A stretch of 64,000 nt of DNA from Deltaproteobacteria bacterium (GTDB lineage Bacteria; Myxococcota; Kuafuiibacteriia; Kuafuiibacteriales; Kuafuiibacteriaceae). Made by a program: the position numbers and the translations under genes. The stretch spans positions 1-64,000 of the forward strand of contig JADJPE010000005.1 of the NCBI GenBank assembly GCA_016713425.1, written 5' to 3'. Shown piece by piece: positions 50,255 through 63,882 of this stretch; position 1 is the stretch's first letter, and every line of letters begins with the position of its first letter. The notes under the pieces are model-generated. The model ran no database searches. It was not told where the DNA came from and saw nothing but the letters and a program-made list of their open reading frames with translations.

Positions 50255-52477
50255 TCACGCGCCGGCCGCGGCGAGCTCGGCTTCGAGCGCCCGCGTGTCC
50301 TGAGAGATGCGCAGCACGATGAACTCGGCTGGCTTGTTGGTGGCGAGGCCCACCCGGGCGATGAGCTTGCCGGCGAAGATGACCGAGGGCGTGTTGAGCT
50401 GATCGGAGACGTCCACGAAGAACGCCTTGGCCGGCTCGCGCGAGCGGAACGCGCCGTTGTTCATCTGCGTGAGCAGGAACGCCGTGATGGTGCGCCGCAC
50501 CTGGGCGCGCAGCCCCTCGGTGTTGTTCTTGTGCCGCGAGAACTGCAGGCCCTCCTTCAAGCTGCGCTCGATGAAGATGACCCCGCGCCGCTCGGCCACA
50601 TACGGGAAGTTGCTGTCGCCCTTGAGCGTGCGCGATCCGTCGATGAAGCGCGGCAGGCCCGGGCCCGTGGTGAGCGGGTTGATGCGCTTCGGGTACACGA
50701 GGTCGCGCTTGGCTTCCTCGAGCACCTCGTCGGTTTCGAAGCCGAGCACCCCGAACATGCGGCCCTTGTCGATGCCCGCGGGCGGGTCGTAGACGCCACC
50801 CGGCGTCGCGCCGTCGGTGCGCGCGTAAACCCCGGCAACGATGCCCGAGGGCGGCACCACGATCTGCTCGGCCGCTCCGAACACGCTCTTTGCGGGGTTG
50901 AGCACCTTCACCCGCGGCCAGTAGATGGCGGCGAACTCCGAGAGGTTGAGCAGCGCCGCGGTCGCGGTGACGTAGGTGACGATGTCCGTAGCGCCCTGAT
51001 TCTCGGGCGGGTCGAGCACGGCGAACACGCTGCCGTCGCGCGCCACCTCGCAGTAGCTGATCATCGCGTTGTGGACCGCGGGCGTGGCCCGGCCCGGCAC
51101 GGTGAGCAACGTCAGGTCCTGCACCTGGTCGAGAGCGCGGATGCCCGTCTTGCCGACGTCGCTGCCGATGAAGTCGTTGTCGTCGAGCCCGGTGAGGCCG
51201 TCGTCTCCTCCGGTCAGCGCGACCGTCTGTGCATCGGGAACCGGTGCACCGGGGAGCAGCTGGTCGATTACGCGGACGAGCACCGAGCCCAGGCGCACGT
51301 CGTTGACGATGCGCTCGATGTACCGCTCGGCGGTCGGATCCATCGAGAGGTTCGGGAAGGTCTCGCGGTAGACGCCGTCCTCAATGACCGCCAGGTCGAA
51401 CTCGGCGGCGTCGCCCGAAGTCGCAGCACGCACCTCGGCTTCGACCCGGTTGGCGTAGCTGCCCGGGTCCTTGCCTTCGACGCGCACCGAGTTGGCCGAG
51501 CCGGAGTCGCTCCCGGCGTGTGGATCAGTGTCGAGACCGAAGGCCGCCGCCGTGGCACCACGAGCCTGGATCGATGCGGTCGAGCCAGTGGCCGTGGTTC
51601 GGACATCGAGCACGTTGCCGATCGCTGCATCGACGACGATGCCAGTGATGGCGGCTTCGACGACGGCCTTCACCTCGGCGATGGTGACCGCGGAGAGATC
51701 GGCGACGTTGCCAGTGCCGGAAACGACGCCCGCCGAGAACGCCAGCGCAGCGTTGGCGGTGCCGCCGGTCACCTCGACCGAGCTGCCGGTGCCCTCGGTG
51801 TCGCTGGCGAGGGTAAGCACCCCGCCGAGCACCAGAGCCTTGCCGCCGTCGATGCCGGCGTTGATGACCGCGGCCACCTCCTCGGGCGTCGCGTTGGCGA
51901 TGTCGCCGAACTCGGCGGTGAGGAGGGTGACGGTCTGTTCGGGGCCGCCGTCGATCCGGAGCGTGAGGGTCTGTCCGTCCGCCAGCGCGAACGGGGGCGT
52001 GCCGCCAGCGGCTGCCTGGGCTGCGGTGGCGTTGAAGGTGGCCGTCTCATCGGCGCCGCCGTTCACCGACAGCACGACGACATCGCCGTCGGCGAGCGGG
52101 AACGGTCCCGGGATGGCACCAGTGATGACCGCCGGCGTGGGAGCGCCCGGAGAGACCAGATAGCCGAAGCCGCGCACGGCGGTGGCGCTGCCTGGATCCG
52201 TGATGTCCGTGTGGTGAACGGTACGGACGACCCACAGCTGGCTGCCGCCGTTCTCGAAGAAGCCCATCGCGGCGAGGGCCAGATCCGAGTCCGCCGTGAA
52301 TCCGCCGAACTTGGTCTCGAACTCCTCGAACGAGGTCACGAGCGTCGCCTGGCCGATGGGACCGCGCTCGGTGATACCGATGGCGCCGACCACGGCAGTG
52401 GGCGCCGAGGGGATGCCGCGGACCCGCGGTTCCTCTTCGACGACGACAATCTTGGAAGAGAGAAGCTGTCCTCCCAT
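50255..52477 (-). CDS. contractile tail sheath protein with an inserted beta-rich region
   Basis: 740 residues. N-terminal sheath text: EPRVRGIPSAPTAVVGAIGI, TERGPIGQATLVTSFEEFET, FFENGGSQLWVVRTVH. C-terminal sheath text: LTTGPGLPRFIDGSRTLKGD, YVAERRGVIFIERSLKEGLQ, TAFLLTQMNNGAF and NKPAEFIVLRISQDT. Between residues about 115 and 330 lies an extra Ala/Gly/Thr-rich region with two similar strands, PFPLADGDVVVLSVNGG and PFALADGQTLTLRIDGG, which would sit on the outside of the sheath. The sheath shortens to drive the tube into the target. Confidence 0.9.
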   Translation of the reverse strand: MGGQLLSSKIVVVEEEPRVRGIPSAPTAVVGAIGITERGPIGQATLVTSFEEFETKFGGFTADSDLALAAMGFFENGGSQLWVVRTVHHTDITDPGSATAVRGFGYLVSPGAPTPAVITGAIPGPFPLADGDVVVLSVNGGADETATFNATAAQAAAGGTPPFALADGQTLTLRIDGGPEQTVTLLTAEFGDIANATPEEVAAVINAGIDGGKALVLGGVLTLASDTEGTGSSVEVTGGTANAALAFSAGVVSGTGNVADLSAVTIAEVKAVVEAAITGIVVDAAIGNVLDVRTTATGSTASIQARGATAAAFGLDTDPHAGSDSGSANSVRVEGKDPGSYANRVEAEVRAATSGDAAEFDLAVIEDGVYRETFPNLSMDPTAERYIERIVNDVRLGSVLVRVIDQLLPGAPVPDAQTVALTGGDDGLTGLDDNDFIGSDVGKTGIRALDQVQDLTLLTVPGRATPAVHNAMISYCEVARDGSVFAVLDPPENQGATDIVTYVTATAALLNLSEFAAIYWPRVKVLNPAKSVFGAAEQIVVPPSGIVAGVYARTDGATPGGVYDPPAGIDKGRMFGVLGFETDEVLEEAKRDLVYPKRINPLTTGPGLPRFIDGSRTLKGDSNFPYVAERRGVIFIERSLKEGLQFSRHKNNTEGLRAQVRRTITAFLLTQMNNGAFRSREPAKAFFVDVSDQLNTPSVIFAGKLIARVGLATNKPAEFIVLRISQDTRALEAELAAAGA

Positions 52478-52480
52478 GGT

Positions 52481-52810
52481 CTACCTCGATCCCTTTCGTG
52501 GTCTGGCCCGGCGGCTCTCGACGGAGAAACGCTCGGTCTTGCTAGCGCGCGGCTTGGGCTTGGGCGCGACGCGCTCGACGCCCAGATCGCCGGAGGCCAC
52601 GGCACGGATGACGTCGCCGAGCTTGAGCACGGCCTCGGGAAGCTCCGAGCTGCGGGCGCCGGCGGCAAGCGTCAGCGACTGGGCCACCCGCCGTCGCGTT
52701 CGCCGGTCCACGACGGTGCAACCGCAGCTCCCCAGCACTTCGCAGTAGGTGGCGTGCGCCAGGGTGAAGAGCTTCATGCGCCGGGCGCGGTTGATGAGAA
52801 TCACGGTCAC
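52481..52810 (-). CDS. small phage protein between neck and sheath, unknown
   Basis: The start is GTG 52810 (GTGA overlap with the neck gene). The 109 residues read TVILINRARRMKLFTLAHAT, YCEVLGSCGCTVVDRRTRRR and LPEAVLKLGDVIRAVASGDL, with a basic tail. Three Cys in CEVLGSCGC could bind metal. No family is recognised; the place fits a tail terminator-associated or chaperone protein. Confidence 0.5.
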   Translation of the reverse strand: MTVILINRARRMKLFTLAHATYCEVLGSCGCTVVDRRTRRRVAQSLTLAAGARSSELPEAVLKLGDVIRAVASGDLGVERVAPKPKPRASKTERFSVESRRARPRKGSR

Positions 52811-53724
52811 GGTCCACCTCCCGGAAGAGCGGGCGCAATGGCCTCGGTCTCGAGCTCGGCCGTGTCGACCGCCTTGCCGAGGTCGAGCGGCAGCCCCTCG
52901 TCGATGTCGAAGCCGCGCACGACGAAGCCGCACGTGAAAGCGCGCACGTCGTCGGGGCCGTCGAGGCGCGTGCGGTACTCGCCCTGCGGGTCCATCTCCC
53001 AGCGAACGGTGCCCTTGGCCGTGTCGTCCGGATTGCGGAACAGCTCGAGCCAACGGGTGCGGTTGAGGAAGGTCGCGACGGCGGCCATCAGGTTGAGCAG
53101 CTCCACCGTGCGGTTCGACGCGCCGGTGATGGTGAACTCCAGGTCCACCGTGAACGGCGGCCGCCGGCGCAGAAGCTCGGGGCCCGCGATCCCGGCCACC
53201 GCATCCTCGTGGGGCACGTTGCTGGAGAAGAAGCGGTTCTCGTCGATACGGGGCCCGGACAGCACCACCGCGGGCAGCTGCGCGAGCGCGATGACGTTGA
53301 CCCCGTCGATGACGGTGTCGTCGTAGTCGACCGAGACGGAGATGCTGGTGGCGTCCAGCACCTCGCGCCTGAGCCGCTGGAGCAGTTCTCGGACGATGCG
53401 GGTGAGGTTCGACTCCTCCGCGATGCGTGCCCGGAGGAATCGGTACGCGGCAGCGAGCGTCGCCTCTTCGCCGGGCACGGGCACGCCGCCACCGTCGAGG
53501 TTGCGAACGGTGACATCGACGCTGCCGTCTGCGTGGGCAGGCGTGCGGACGTCGGCAATGCTGGCCCCGGCCTCATCCCGCAGCGACTCGACCACAGCCG
53601 GCACGCCATCGAACAGCACCTCGACAGCCGCGGCAAAGTCGATCCCCGTGACGCGCACGAGGTCGCCGCCGGCAGCCGGGCCAGAGCTGGGAGACACGGA
53701 GGTGATCGTCGGAACCGACATCAC
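52807..53724 (-). CDS. neck/tail-completion protein with N-terminal IPT/TIG domain
   Basis: Residues 1-85 form an IPT/TIG immunoglobulin-like domain (ITSVSPSSGPAAGGDLVRVT, VLFDGVPAVVESL, VDVTVRNLDGGGV). The rest has LTRIVRELLQRLRREVLDAT, VDYDDTVIDGVNVIALAQL, PPFTVDLEFTITGASNRTVE and LLNLMAAVATFLNRTRWLEL, a pattern of neck or tail-terminator proteins lying between head connector and sheath. An IPT domain here is unusual and probably decorates the neck. Overlaps of four bases on both sides. Confidence 0.6.
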   Translation of the reverse strand: MMSVPTITSVSPSSGPAAGGDLVRVTGIDFAAAVEVLFDGVPAVVESLRDEAGASIADVRTPAHADGSVDVTVRNLDGGGVPVPGEEATLAAAYRFLRARIAEESNLTRIVRELLQRLRREVLDATSISVSVDYDDTVIDGVNVIALAQLPAVVLSGPRIDENRFFSSNVPHEDAVAGIAGPELLRRRPPFTVDLEFTITGASNRTVELLNLMAAVATFLNRTRWLELFRNPDDTAKGTVRWEMDPQGEYRTRLDGPDDVRAFTCGFVVRGFDIDEGLPLDLGKAVDTAELETEAIAPALPGGGP

Positions 53725-54314
53725 CGACCTCCCAAGCCGCTGAGCGCAGCAACCCGCGCGAGGAAGCGCGCCTGGGCTCCCTGCGAGAACTTCTTGAACG
53801 CCGGGCGCAGAAACGGTCGCGCCGGCACGTTGATGATCACCACGCCCTTGCCGGACCCGCCCCTGGGCTCCTCGCCGGCCTTGCGCAGCAGCGCGAAGAG
53901 GAACCGGCGCATGGCCGGCGTCATTGGGACGATGATGGGCCCCTTGCCGAACTCCTGGACTTGGGCGACGTCGACCAGCGCCTTGCCGCCCTGGGCTCGG
54001 GCCTTGCGGGGCACGCCGATGAAGGCCTCGTCGCCCTTCACGATGGCGGCGACGGAGTTGCGCAGGTCGCCTTTGACGAGCAGCGCCTTGGTTCCGCCGC
54101 GGCCCTTCATCTCGCGAGCAGCGAGCGTGAGCGGGCTCGGCGGCGCGAGCGCTTCACCGCCCGGGGCCTGCTTGGTGATGCCCTGGACGATCTCGTTGCG
54201 AAGGACCTGCGCCTCCTGCCGGAGCGCAGTACCGACCGCGGCCTTGAAGCGGATCGGCCCCGCTCGCAGGATGCGGCGTGCAACCGCCCAGTCACCGGTT
54301 TTCTGGACGCTCAT
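53721..54314 (-). CDS. HK97 gp10 / Mu gpG-like tail-completion protein
   Basis: 197 residues with LRQEAQVLRNEIVQGITKQA, LVKGDLRNSVAAIVKGDEAF, IGVPRKARAQGGKALVDVAQ, VQEFGKGPIIVPMTPAMRRF and VPARPFLRPAFKKFSQGA. The GDLRNSV, VQEFG and RPFLRPAF boxes are typical of virion morphogenesis proteins that complete the head-tail joint. Four-base overlaps on both sides. Confidence 0.75.
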   Translation of the reverse strand: MSVQKTGDWAVARRILRAGPIRFKAAVGTALRQEAQVLRNEIVQGITKQAPGGEALAPPSPLTLAAREMKGRGGTKALLVKGDLRNSVAAIVKGDEAFIGVPRKARAQGGKALVDVAQVQEFGKGPIIVPMTPAMRRFLFALLRKAGEEPRGGSGKGVVIINVPARPFLRPAFKKFSQGAQARFLARVAALSGLGGR

Positions 54315-54850
54315 GCGGCCCTCCCGGCGGCGAGCTGGCGGTCCTCGAAGGCGACCAGCAGCAGGTTTCGGCTCGGGCGCGGGCGATGGAGGCCGAAGCC
54401 GATCGGTCGCGCCTCGCTGACGTAGAGACCGGGCGGCGTCCGAATCGCCTGCACGAGGGCGCCCGCCTTGTCGTAGAGGGCACCGAGCCGATCACCGGGC
54501 CGCACCAGGGACTCGCCAGTGGGCGCATCGACCAGGCCGAGCTGCTCGAGGTCGCGAAAGTGAAAGACCAGCTCGACCCGCGAGCGCCGCGAGTTACCGG
54601 CCGCGAACATGCGCAGCTCTTCGAAGGTCTTGGGCTCGACCTGACAGGGCACGCGCACGGCGGGATGCTCGACGCGCACTGGCTCGCCGATCCCGTCGTC
54701 GTTCGAGTCGACGCCCACCGGCTCTTTGAAGTCGGGGTCGTAGCCCGAGGTGAGCGGTCCGGCGCCGTCCGGGTCCGTGGAGGCCGTGCCCGCCGTGTCG
54801 AGACGGTGGAGCTCGGCCAGGAACGGGAAGATGAGGCGACCACGCATCAC
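54311..54850 (-). CDS. head-tail joining protein, probable
   Basis: Start GTG 54850 or ATG 54847. The 179 residues include GRLIFPFLAELHRLDTAGTA, RVPCQVEPKTFEELRMFAAG, VELVFHFRDLEQLGLVDAPT and GDRLGALYDKAGALVQAI. A beta-barrel with a DxxTG and GDRL turn is the usual shape of head-closure proteins. The family is not certain; the place between connector and gp10-like protein supports it. Confidence 0.55.
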   Translation of the reverse strand: MMRGRLIFPFLAELHRLDTAGTASTDPDGAGPLTSGYDPDFKEPVGVDSNDDGIGEPVRVEHPAVRVPCQVEPKTFEELRMFAAGNSRRSRVELVFHFRDLEQLGLVDAPTGESLVRPGDRLGALYDKAGALVQAIRTPPGLYVSEARPIGFGLHRPRPSRNLLLVAFEDRQLAAGRAA

Positions 54851-55482
54851 GCAGCCCCCAGTCCAGGCGGCCGCCGGTAGCGAGCGACGATGCCGTCGAT
54901 GTCGGGGTCTCCGGTGAAGGTGCTGCCGCCTCCCGAGACGCGGTCGAGCTTGTAGCTCTGGTCACGGGTGCGCTCCTCGATGATGCGCCAGCGGTTGCGA
55001 GCCTCGGCGTCGTCGGTGCCCAGCGGCGAGAGCCATCGGAGCGCGAGCAGCATGCACGCGCGACGGATCTCGACCGGAGTGCGGCCCTGCGGCGTGCCGT
55101 CGTCCTCGGTGTAGCCCCAGGTTCCTGCGGCCTCGACGTTGCCGACGGCCTTGGGAAACACGCGACCGCGGGTGCGAGTCAGTCGCGGCCCGTCGAAGCC
55201 CGGCTGCACCGGCGCGCCGACGACGACGAGGTCCACCGGGGCAACCGACACCTCACTGCCTCCCACCGTCAGCTGAGTGAGCTCGATGGGCGGCACCGGT
55301 GGCTCGATGCTTGGGGTGCCGCAGCCGTCCAGGCGAAGCGTCAGGTTGCGGGGCTCGAAGAACCAGCCGGTGAACGAGTCGATGGCGCGACCTGCCTCGT
55401 CGATGAGCGCAAGAAGACGTGCATCCGAGGCCTGGGCCACGGACACGCCTTCATCGCGGAGGTCGGCCACGCTCGCGTACAC
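54847..55482 (-). CDS. head-tail connector (gp6-like) protein
   Basis: GTG 55482 (VYASVADLRDEGV) lies two bases after the previous stop and is a better start than codons further upstream. The 211 residues have SDARLLALIDEAGRAIDSFT, GWFFEPRNLTLRLDGCGTP, RVFPKAVGNVEAAGTWGYTE and PVEIRRACMLLALRWLSPLG. A helical bundle beginning with a LIDEAxxxIDxxTG motif and ending in an RRACMLLA helix is typical of gp6/YqbG-like connector proteins. Confidence 0.65.
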   Translation of the reverse strand: MYASVADLRDEGVSVAQASDARLLALIDEAGRAIDSFTGWFFEPRNLTLRLDGCGTPSIEPPVPPIELTQLTVGGSEVSVAPVDLVVVGAPVQPGFDGPRLTRTRGRVFPKAVGNVEAAGTWGYTEDDGTPQGRTPVEIRRACMLLALRWLSPLGTDDAEARNRWRIIEERTRDQSYKLDRVSGGGSTFTGDPDIDGIVARYRRPPGLGAA

Positions 55483-55483
55483 G

Positions 55484-55864
55484 TCACCCCTTCTTCGAGC
55501 GGCCCTTGGCCGACTCGCTGCTCTTGTTCGGAAGGTCTTCGGTCGTGAGAGCCCCCGAGCCCTTCGCATCGTCCTGGGGCAGCGAGACCTTGATGTCGTC
55601 GCTGGCGGTCTTGCGGGTGACGGCCGACTCCTTCTCCTTGGCGTCGAGGCTCTTGGCCTCGGCCTCGGTGCAGCAGTCGAAGGCCAGCGGCGAGTGCTCG
55701 TCCCCGGGGACCTGGTGAACGGCTCGCAGGTAGTCCGCGACGTCCTTCGGCACGCGGAACCATCCGCGATCCTCGTGGAACTTGATGCCCCGGTAGGTGT
55801 AGCGCCGCAGGACGTGCCCGCGGCGCGGATCGTAGGGCTTGAGGCGTACGAACATGGTCTCCAT
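55484..55864 (-). CDS. small head-region protein, unknown
   Basis: 126 residues starting METMFVRLKPYDPRRGHVLR with KFHEDRGWFRVPKDVADYLR and AVHQVPGDEHSPLAFDCCTE, then a charged, low-complexity C-terminus rich in Lys, Asp and Ser. The N-terminal half looks like a compact decoration or head-completion fold; the tail is likely disordered. It lies right after the major capsid gene, where decoration or connector proteins are usual. No family is recognised. Confidence 0.5.
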   Translation of the reverse strand: METMFVRLKPYDPRRGHVLRRYTYRGIKFHEDRGWFRVPKDVADYLRAVHQVPGDEHSPLAFDCCTEAEAKSLDAKEKESAVTRKTASDDIKVSLPQDDAKGSGALTTEDLPNKSSESAKGRSKKG

Positions 55865-55881
55865 GGCTCAGCTCCTCCGCA

Positions 55882-56820
<939 letters not shown>

Positions 56821-56847
56821 GTCTTTCTCCTTGGTGATCGCGGGCGC

Positions 56848-57713
56848 TCACACGTCGTGGAACGAGATCGCCTTGTCGACGCTTTCGCGGTCGAGGCTGC
56901 GGTTGAGGTCCAGAGGCCAGCCGACGTCGGCCTCGTCTTCGGCCCGAGTCGGGCGCTCCCCGATGGGCGCGCTGTTGGGCAGGCCGAAGCGCTTCTCCAT
57001 GCGCGCGAGGCGTTGCTGCTGCGCCTTCACGGTCTCGCCGATGGCGCGCAGCTCGGTGACGACGCTGTCGAGCTTCGTTGCCACGGCGTCGGACGTATCG
57101 TCCGTCTTCGTTGCCTCCGGCTTCTTCGCCTCGACTGGCGTGGCGTCGGGTGCGGGCTGGGCGATCATCTGGCCGACGCGCTCCAGCACGCTGCGAACCG
57201 AAGCGATGACGCTGCCGAGGTCGGGAGCGGTGTCTGCGGCGGGAGCCGCCGCCGGCATCTCTCCGGCGTTCATGGCTCCCCCGAGGCGGGTCGCGACCAT
57301 GTGAAGCTCGCGGGCGAGCTCGGCCACGCGGGCACGAGCTTCCTCCTCGGAGACGGTGCCGAGCACCTCGACGGCCTCGGTCAGGGCTTCGAGCGCCTGG
57401 GTCGCCAGGATGAGGGCCGACGGGCTCCCGTCGAGAGCCTTCGTCTCGACGACCTCATCGCTGTCGTCGTCCGGCAGCTCGTTGAGGTCGACGACGGTCT
57501 CGTCGGTGTCCGGGGGTGCCGGCTCGGTGTGGTGCCCGTCGTTGGGCGGCGTTTCGGTGGCGTCGGCCACAGCCGCGGTGTCTTGATCCATGGGTTCACT
57601 CCTCTTCACGATGAGAAAGCGGTGTTGGTTGGCGGCGCGATCGACGAGGGAGACCTCCTCGACGACCATGTCGAGGAGCCGATGGACCGCGCGCTCGGCC
57701 TTCCCAGCAGCCA

Positions 57714-57717
<4 letters not shown>
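56848..57717 (-). CDS. capsid scaffold-like protein with protease-type N-terminal motif
   Basis: 289 residues, ATG overlapping the previous stop by four bases. The start contains VVEEVSLVDRAANQHRFLIV, a segment normally found in phage prohead proteases and XkdF-like proteins. The rest is acidic, Ala/Glu/Pro-rich and coiled (EALTEAVEVLGTVSEEEARA, DAVATKLDSVVTELRAIGET, VKAQQQRLARMEKRF), as in scaffolds removed before DNA entry. Position between protease and capsid is the classical one. The shared motif suggests that protease and scaffold arose from a split or duplicated gene. Confidence 0.65.
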
Positions 57718-60135
<2,418 letters not shown>

Positions 60136-60143
<8 letters not shown>

Positions 60144-60417
60144 CGCGGAGGTCCTCCGGGTCGCTGCCCCAGCTCCCATCGGCAGGCTGGCTGTTGAGGT
60201 CGCGCGGCCAGGGCTCCGGGGAAGTGGTTGGAGGCGCCTCGGCGAGCTCGGTGAGCACGCGGGTCAGCGACTCAACTTCATTCTGCAGCTCGGCGACCGC
60301 CTCGGGCGAGGGCTTGTCGCGCAGGCGCTTTTCGAGCGTGACGACCCGCTCGCGGATCGCCTTCAGCTCGTTTGCGGCGTCGGCCGCTCGCTCTGTCGAT
60401 GCACGTTCCCTGGCCAA
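60136..60417 (-). CDS. small coiled-coil protein, unknown
   Basis: 93 residues, mostly one helix: AADAANELKAIRERVVTLEK and AVAELQNEVESLTRVLTELA, then a Pro/Trp/Ser-rich tail. ATG 60417 lies 17 bases after element D. It may be a scaffold-type or structural helper of head assembly. No family is recognised. Confidence 0.5.
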
Positions 60418-60434
60418 GGCTGGACCTCCGAAGG

Positions 60435-60466
60435 GGCAAAGCCAGGGACCTGCGTTTTGGGGACAA
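60435..60466 (-). promoter_or_regulatory. late-region element D (YTGTCCCCA-N15-GCTTTGCC)
   Basis: Minus strand TTGTCCCCA-N15-GCTTTGCC with GGAGGTCC downstream. It begins right after the stop of the head morphogenesis gene and precedes the gene at 60417. Confidence 0.65.
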
Positions 60467-61546
60467 CTACCGTACGTCGGCGACCGTCGTCGTTCGGCAG
60501 AGGCCGTGGTACGGCGGGAAGCTGATGCCGAGGTCGATGAGCTGCTGTTCGCTCAGCGAGCGCCCGAACTCGCCACGGTCGTCTCGGCTGCCGAAGCCCG
60601 AGCGGGTCACCTCGGCGACCGCTGTTCGTTGCCCGCCGCTGTCCACGAACAGCACCTTGCGGCCCGTGTCCGGGTCGACGGCTTCGCGCACCCAGGGAGC
60701 GACGTTCGGCACGGAGTCGGGCTCGGCCTCCATGCGCTCGAAGGTCCGCAGGCCCGCGCCCACCGTGAAGCTCTTGCCGTGCAGGAAGCGGCAGACCTCG
60801 GTGGTCCGTTCGTCGAGCACGGCCTCGATGAGGTAGCGGTCGATGCCGGCCTCCGCATAGGCCGAGAGCTGCGCGAACGACCTGCCCTGGGAGACGAAGG
60901 AGCCGGCTACCACCTCCCAGTAGAACTGGCCACGCCCAGTGAGGATGCCCTCGGCCGCAGCCTGGAGTTCCGCGGCGATGTCGTCGCGTCCGAGACCGCT
61001 CTCGAGTCCGTCCGCGACGATGGTCCGGGCTCTCTCGCCGAAGGCAGCGTTGCGTCGCCCGTACTCGTCCCGGACATAGGTGGTCTGGCTGGTGCGCAGG
61101 TGCTCGGTGATGCGCCGGTCGAGGGCGTTGAAGTCGGCGGCGATGTTGAGGCGCTGGCCACGGCGGGCTGCGGTGCGGGTAGCGTCCACGACCTCGTTGG
61201 CGGCGGGTCCGAACACGGTCTCAACCGTGCGGGGCACGGCCGAGGTGATCCGTCCGGCGGCCTGCATGGCCTGGGAGACCAGGTTCCGGCGCTGCTCGGC
61301 GGTGGTCCCGAGCCAGTCCACATCGAGGATCCCGATCACGCTGTGAACGGCCTCCGCATCGGAGGCAGCGCTGCGCGACCGGAGGGCCGCGGCCAGCTCG
61401 GCGACAGCCCGGTCGAAGCCGCGAGGCGTTCCGAGGTTCATGGCCTTGGCGACCGGCACGCGGAGGTAGCGACCAAGGATCAGGTCGGAGGCGTGGCGGG
61501 CCGCGACCACCAGCTCGTGGTCAACGATAGCGGACGTCTCGCACAT
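60467..61546 (-). CDS. phage head morphogenesis protein (Mu F / SPP1 gp7 family)
   Basis: 359 residues. The family core is in the C-terminal half: EYGRRNAAFGERARTIVADG, LESGLGRDDIAAELQAAAEG, AEAGIDRYLIEAVLDERTTE, VCRFLHGKSFTVG and FPPYHGLCRTTTVADV. The ERTTEVCRxLHG and PPxHxxCRT boxes are diagnostic. The protein is a minor head component next to the portal and is needed early in head assembly. It overlaps the gene before it by 26 bases. Confidence 0.85.
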   Translation of the reverse strand: MCETSAIVDHELVVAARHASDLILGRYLRVPVAKAMNLGTPRGFDRAVAELAAALRSRSAASDAEAVHSVIGILDVDWLGTTAEQRRNLVSQAMQAAGRITSAVPRTVETVFGPAANEVVDATRTAARRGQRLNIAADFNALDRRITEHLRTSQTTYVRDEYGRRNAAFGERARTIVADGLESGLGRDDIAAELQAAAEGILTGRGQFYWEVVAGSFVSQGRSFAQLSAYAEAGIDRYLIEAVLDERTTEVCRFLHGKSFTVGAGLRTFERMEAEPDSVPNVAPWVREAVDPDTGRKVLFVDSGGQRTAVAEVTRSGFGSRDDRGEFGRSLSEQQLIDLGISFPPYHGLCRTTTVADVR

Positions 61547-61820
61547 GCTCGTCCTCGATGAGCTGCAGCTCGCCCGCAGCGACCGCGATTCGAACCTTGC
61601 AGAACAGGCACCGCAGCGGCTCGGAGAACGTGACCTCCGTGCGGTCGTCGCTCTCGGTGATCGCGAGCCCGTCGCTGCCGTGCAGGGCCACGGTCACGTA
61701 GCCACAACGCGGGCAGCAGACGTGATAGCCGACGAGCACTCCCCGCGGGTTCTGGGACACGCGCCGCGCCTGGCCTCGCTCGAGCTCGCAGGGACGGCGG
61801 CTCGTGACCTGGAGCTTCAT
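61521..61820 (-). CDS. small zinc-ribbon protein between portal and head protein
   Basis: ATG 61820 overlaps the previous stop by four bases. The 99 residues hold two Cys pairs, VCCPRCGYVTVALHGSDGL and LRCLFCKVRIAV, separated by about 30 residues, a treble-clef or zinc-ribbon layout. No family is recognised. Such small zinc proteins occur beside portals in actinobacterial and myxobacterial phages, role unknown. Confidence 0.55.
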   Translation of the reverse strand: MKLQVTSRRPCELERGQARRVSQNPRGVLVGYHVCCPRCGYVTVALHGSDGLAITESDDRTEVTFSEPLRCLFCKVRIAVAAGELQLIEDEHVRDVRYR

Positions 61821-62070
61821 GCCGGGCCTCCGATCACCAGAGGACCGCGCGCACGGGCACGAACCTCGATGCCCGCCTCGACCGGCGACATCAGGATGTC
61901 GTGCCGGCTCGCGCAGGTGTCGCAGACGGCGAAGACGAGCACCCCGTTTCGCCAGAGGGTGACCGTCTCGTCGAGCCCCTGGATGGTCTTGCACATTCGG
62001 CAGGCGATTACGCCGCGGGCGGCGTCCAGCTGGGCCTGCTTGAGCCAGGCGCGCTGCATGGGGTCGTCCT

Positions 62071-62074
<4 letters not shown>
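61817..62074 (-). CDS. small zinc-ribbon protein after the portal gene
   Basis: The start is probably GTG 62074, overlapping the portal stop (GTGA). The 85 residues include QLDAARGVIACRMCKTIQGL, TVTLWRNGVLVFAVCDTCAS and RHDILMSPVEAGIEV. CRMC and CDTC form a zinc ribbon. It is similar in layout to the next gene, so the two may be a pair from one ancestor. Confidence 0.55.

Positions 62075-63878
<1,804 letters not shown>

Positions 63879-63882
<4 letters not shown>

Noticed and set aside
50531..53326. A 931-codon open frame on the plus strand opposite the sheath and neck genes
   Set aside because: High GC leaves antisense frames open. The minus-strand frame has clear sheath and neck motifs; the plus-strand translation is Arg/Val/Gly-rich with no recognisable domain. 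The same applies to long plus-strand frames at 44495-46186, 36306-37697 and 57951-60197.
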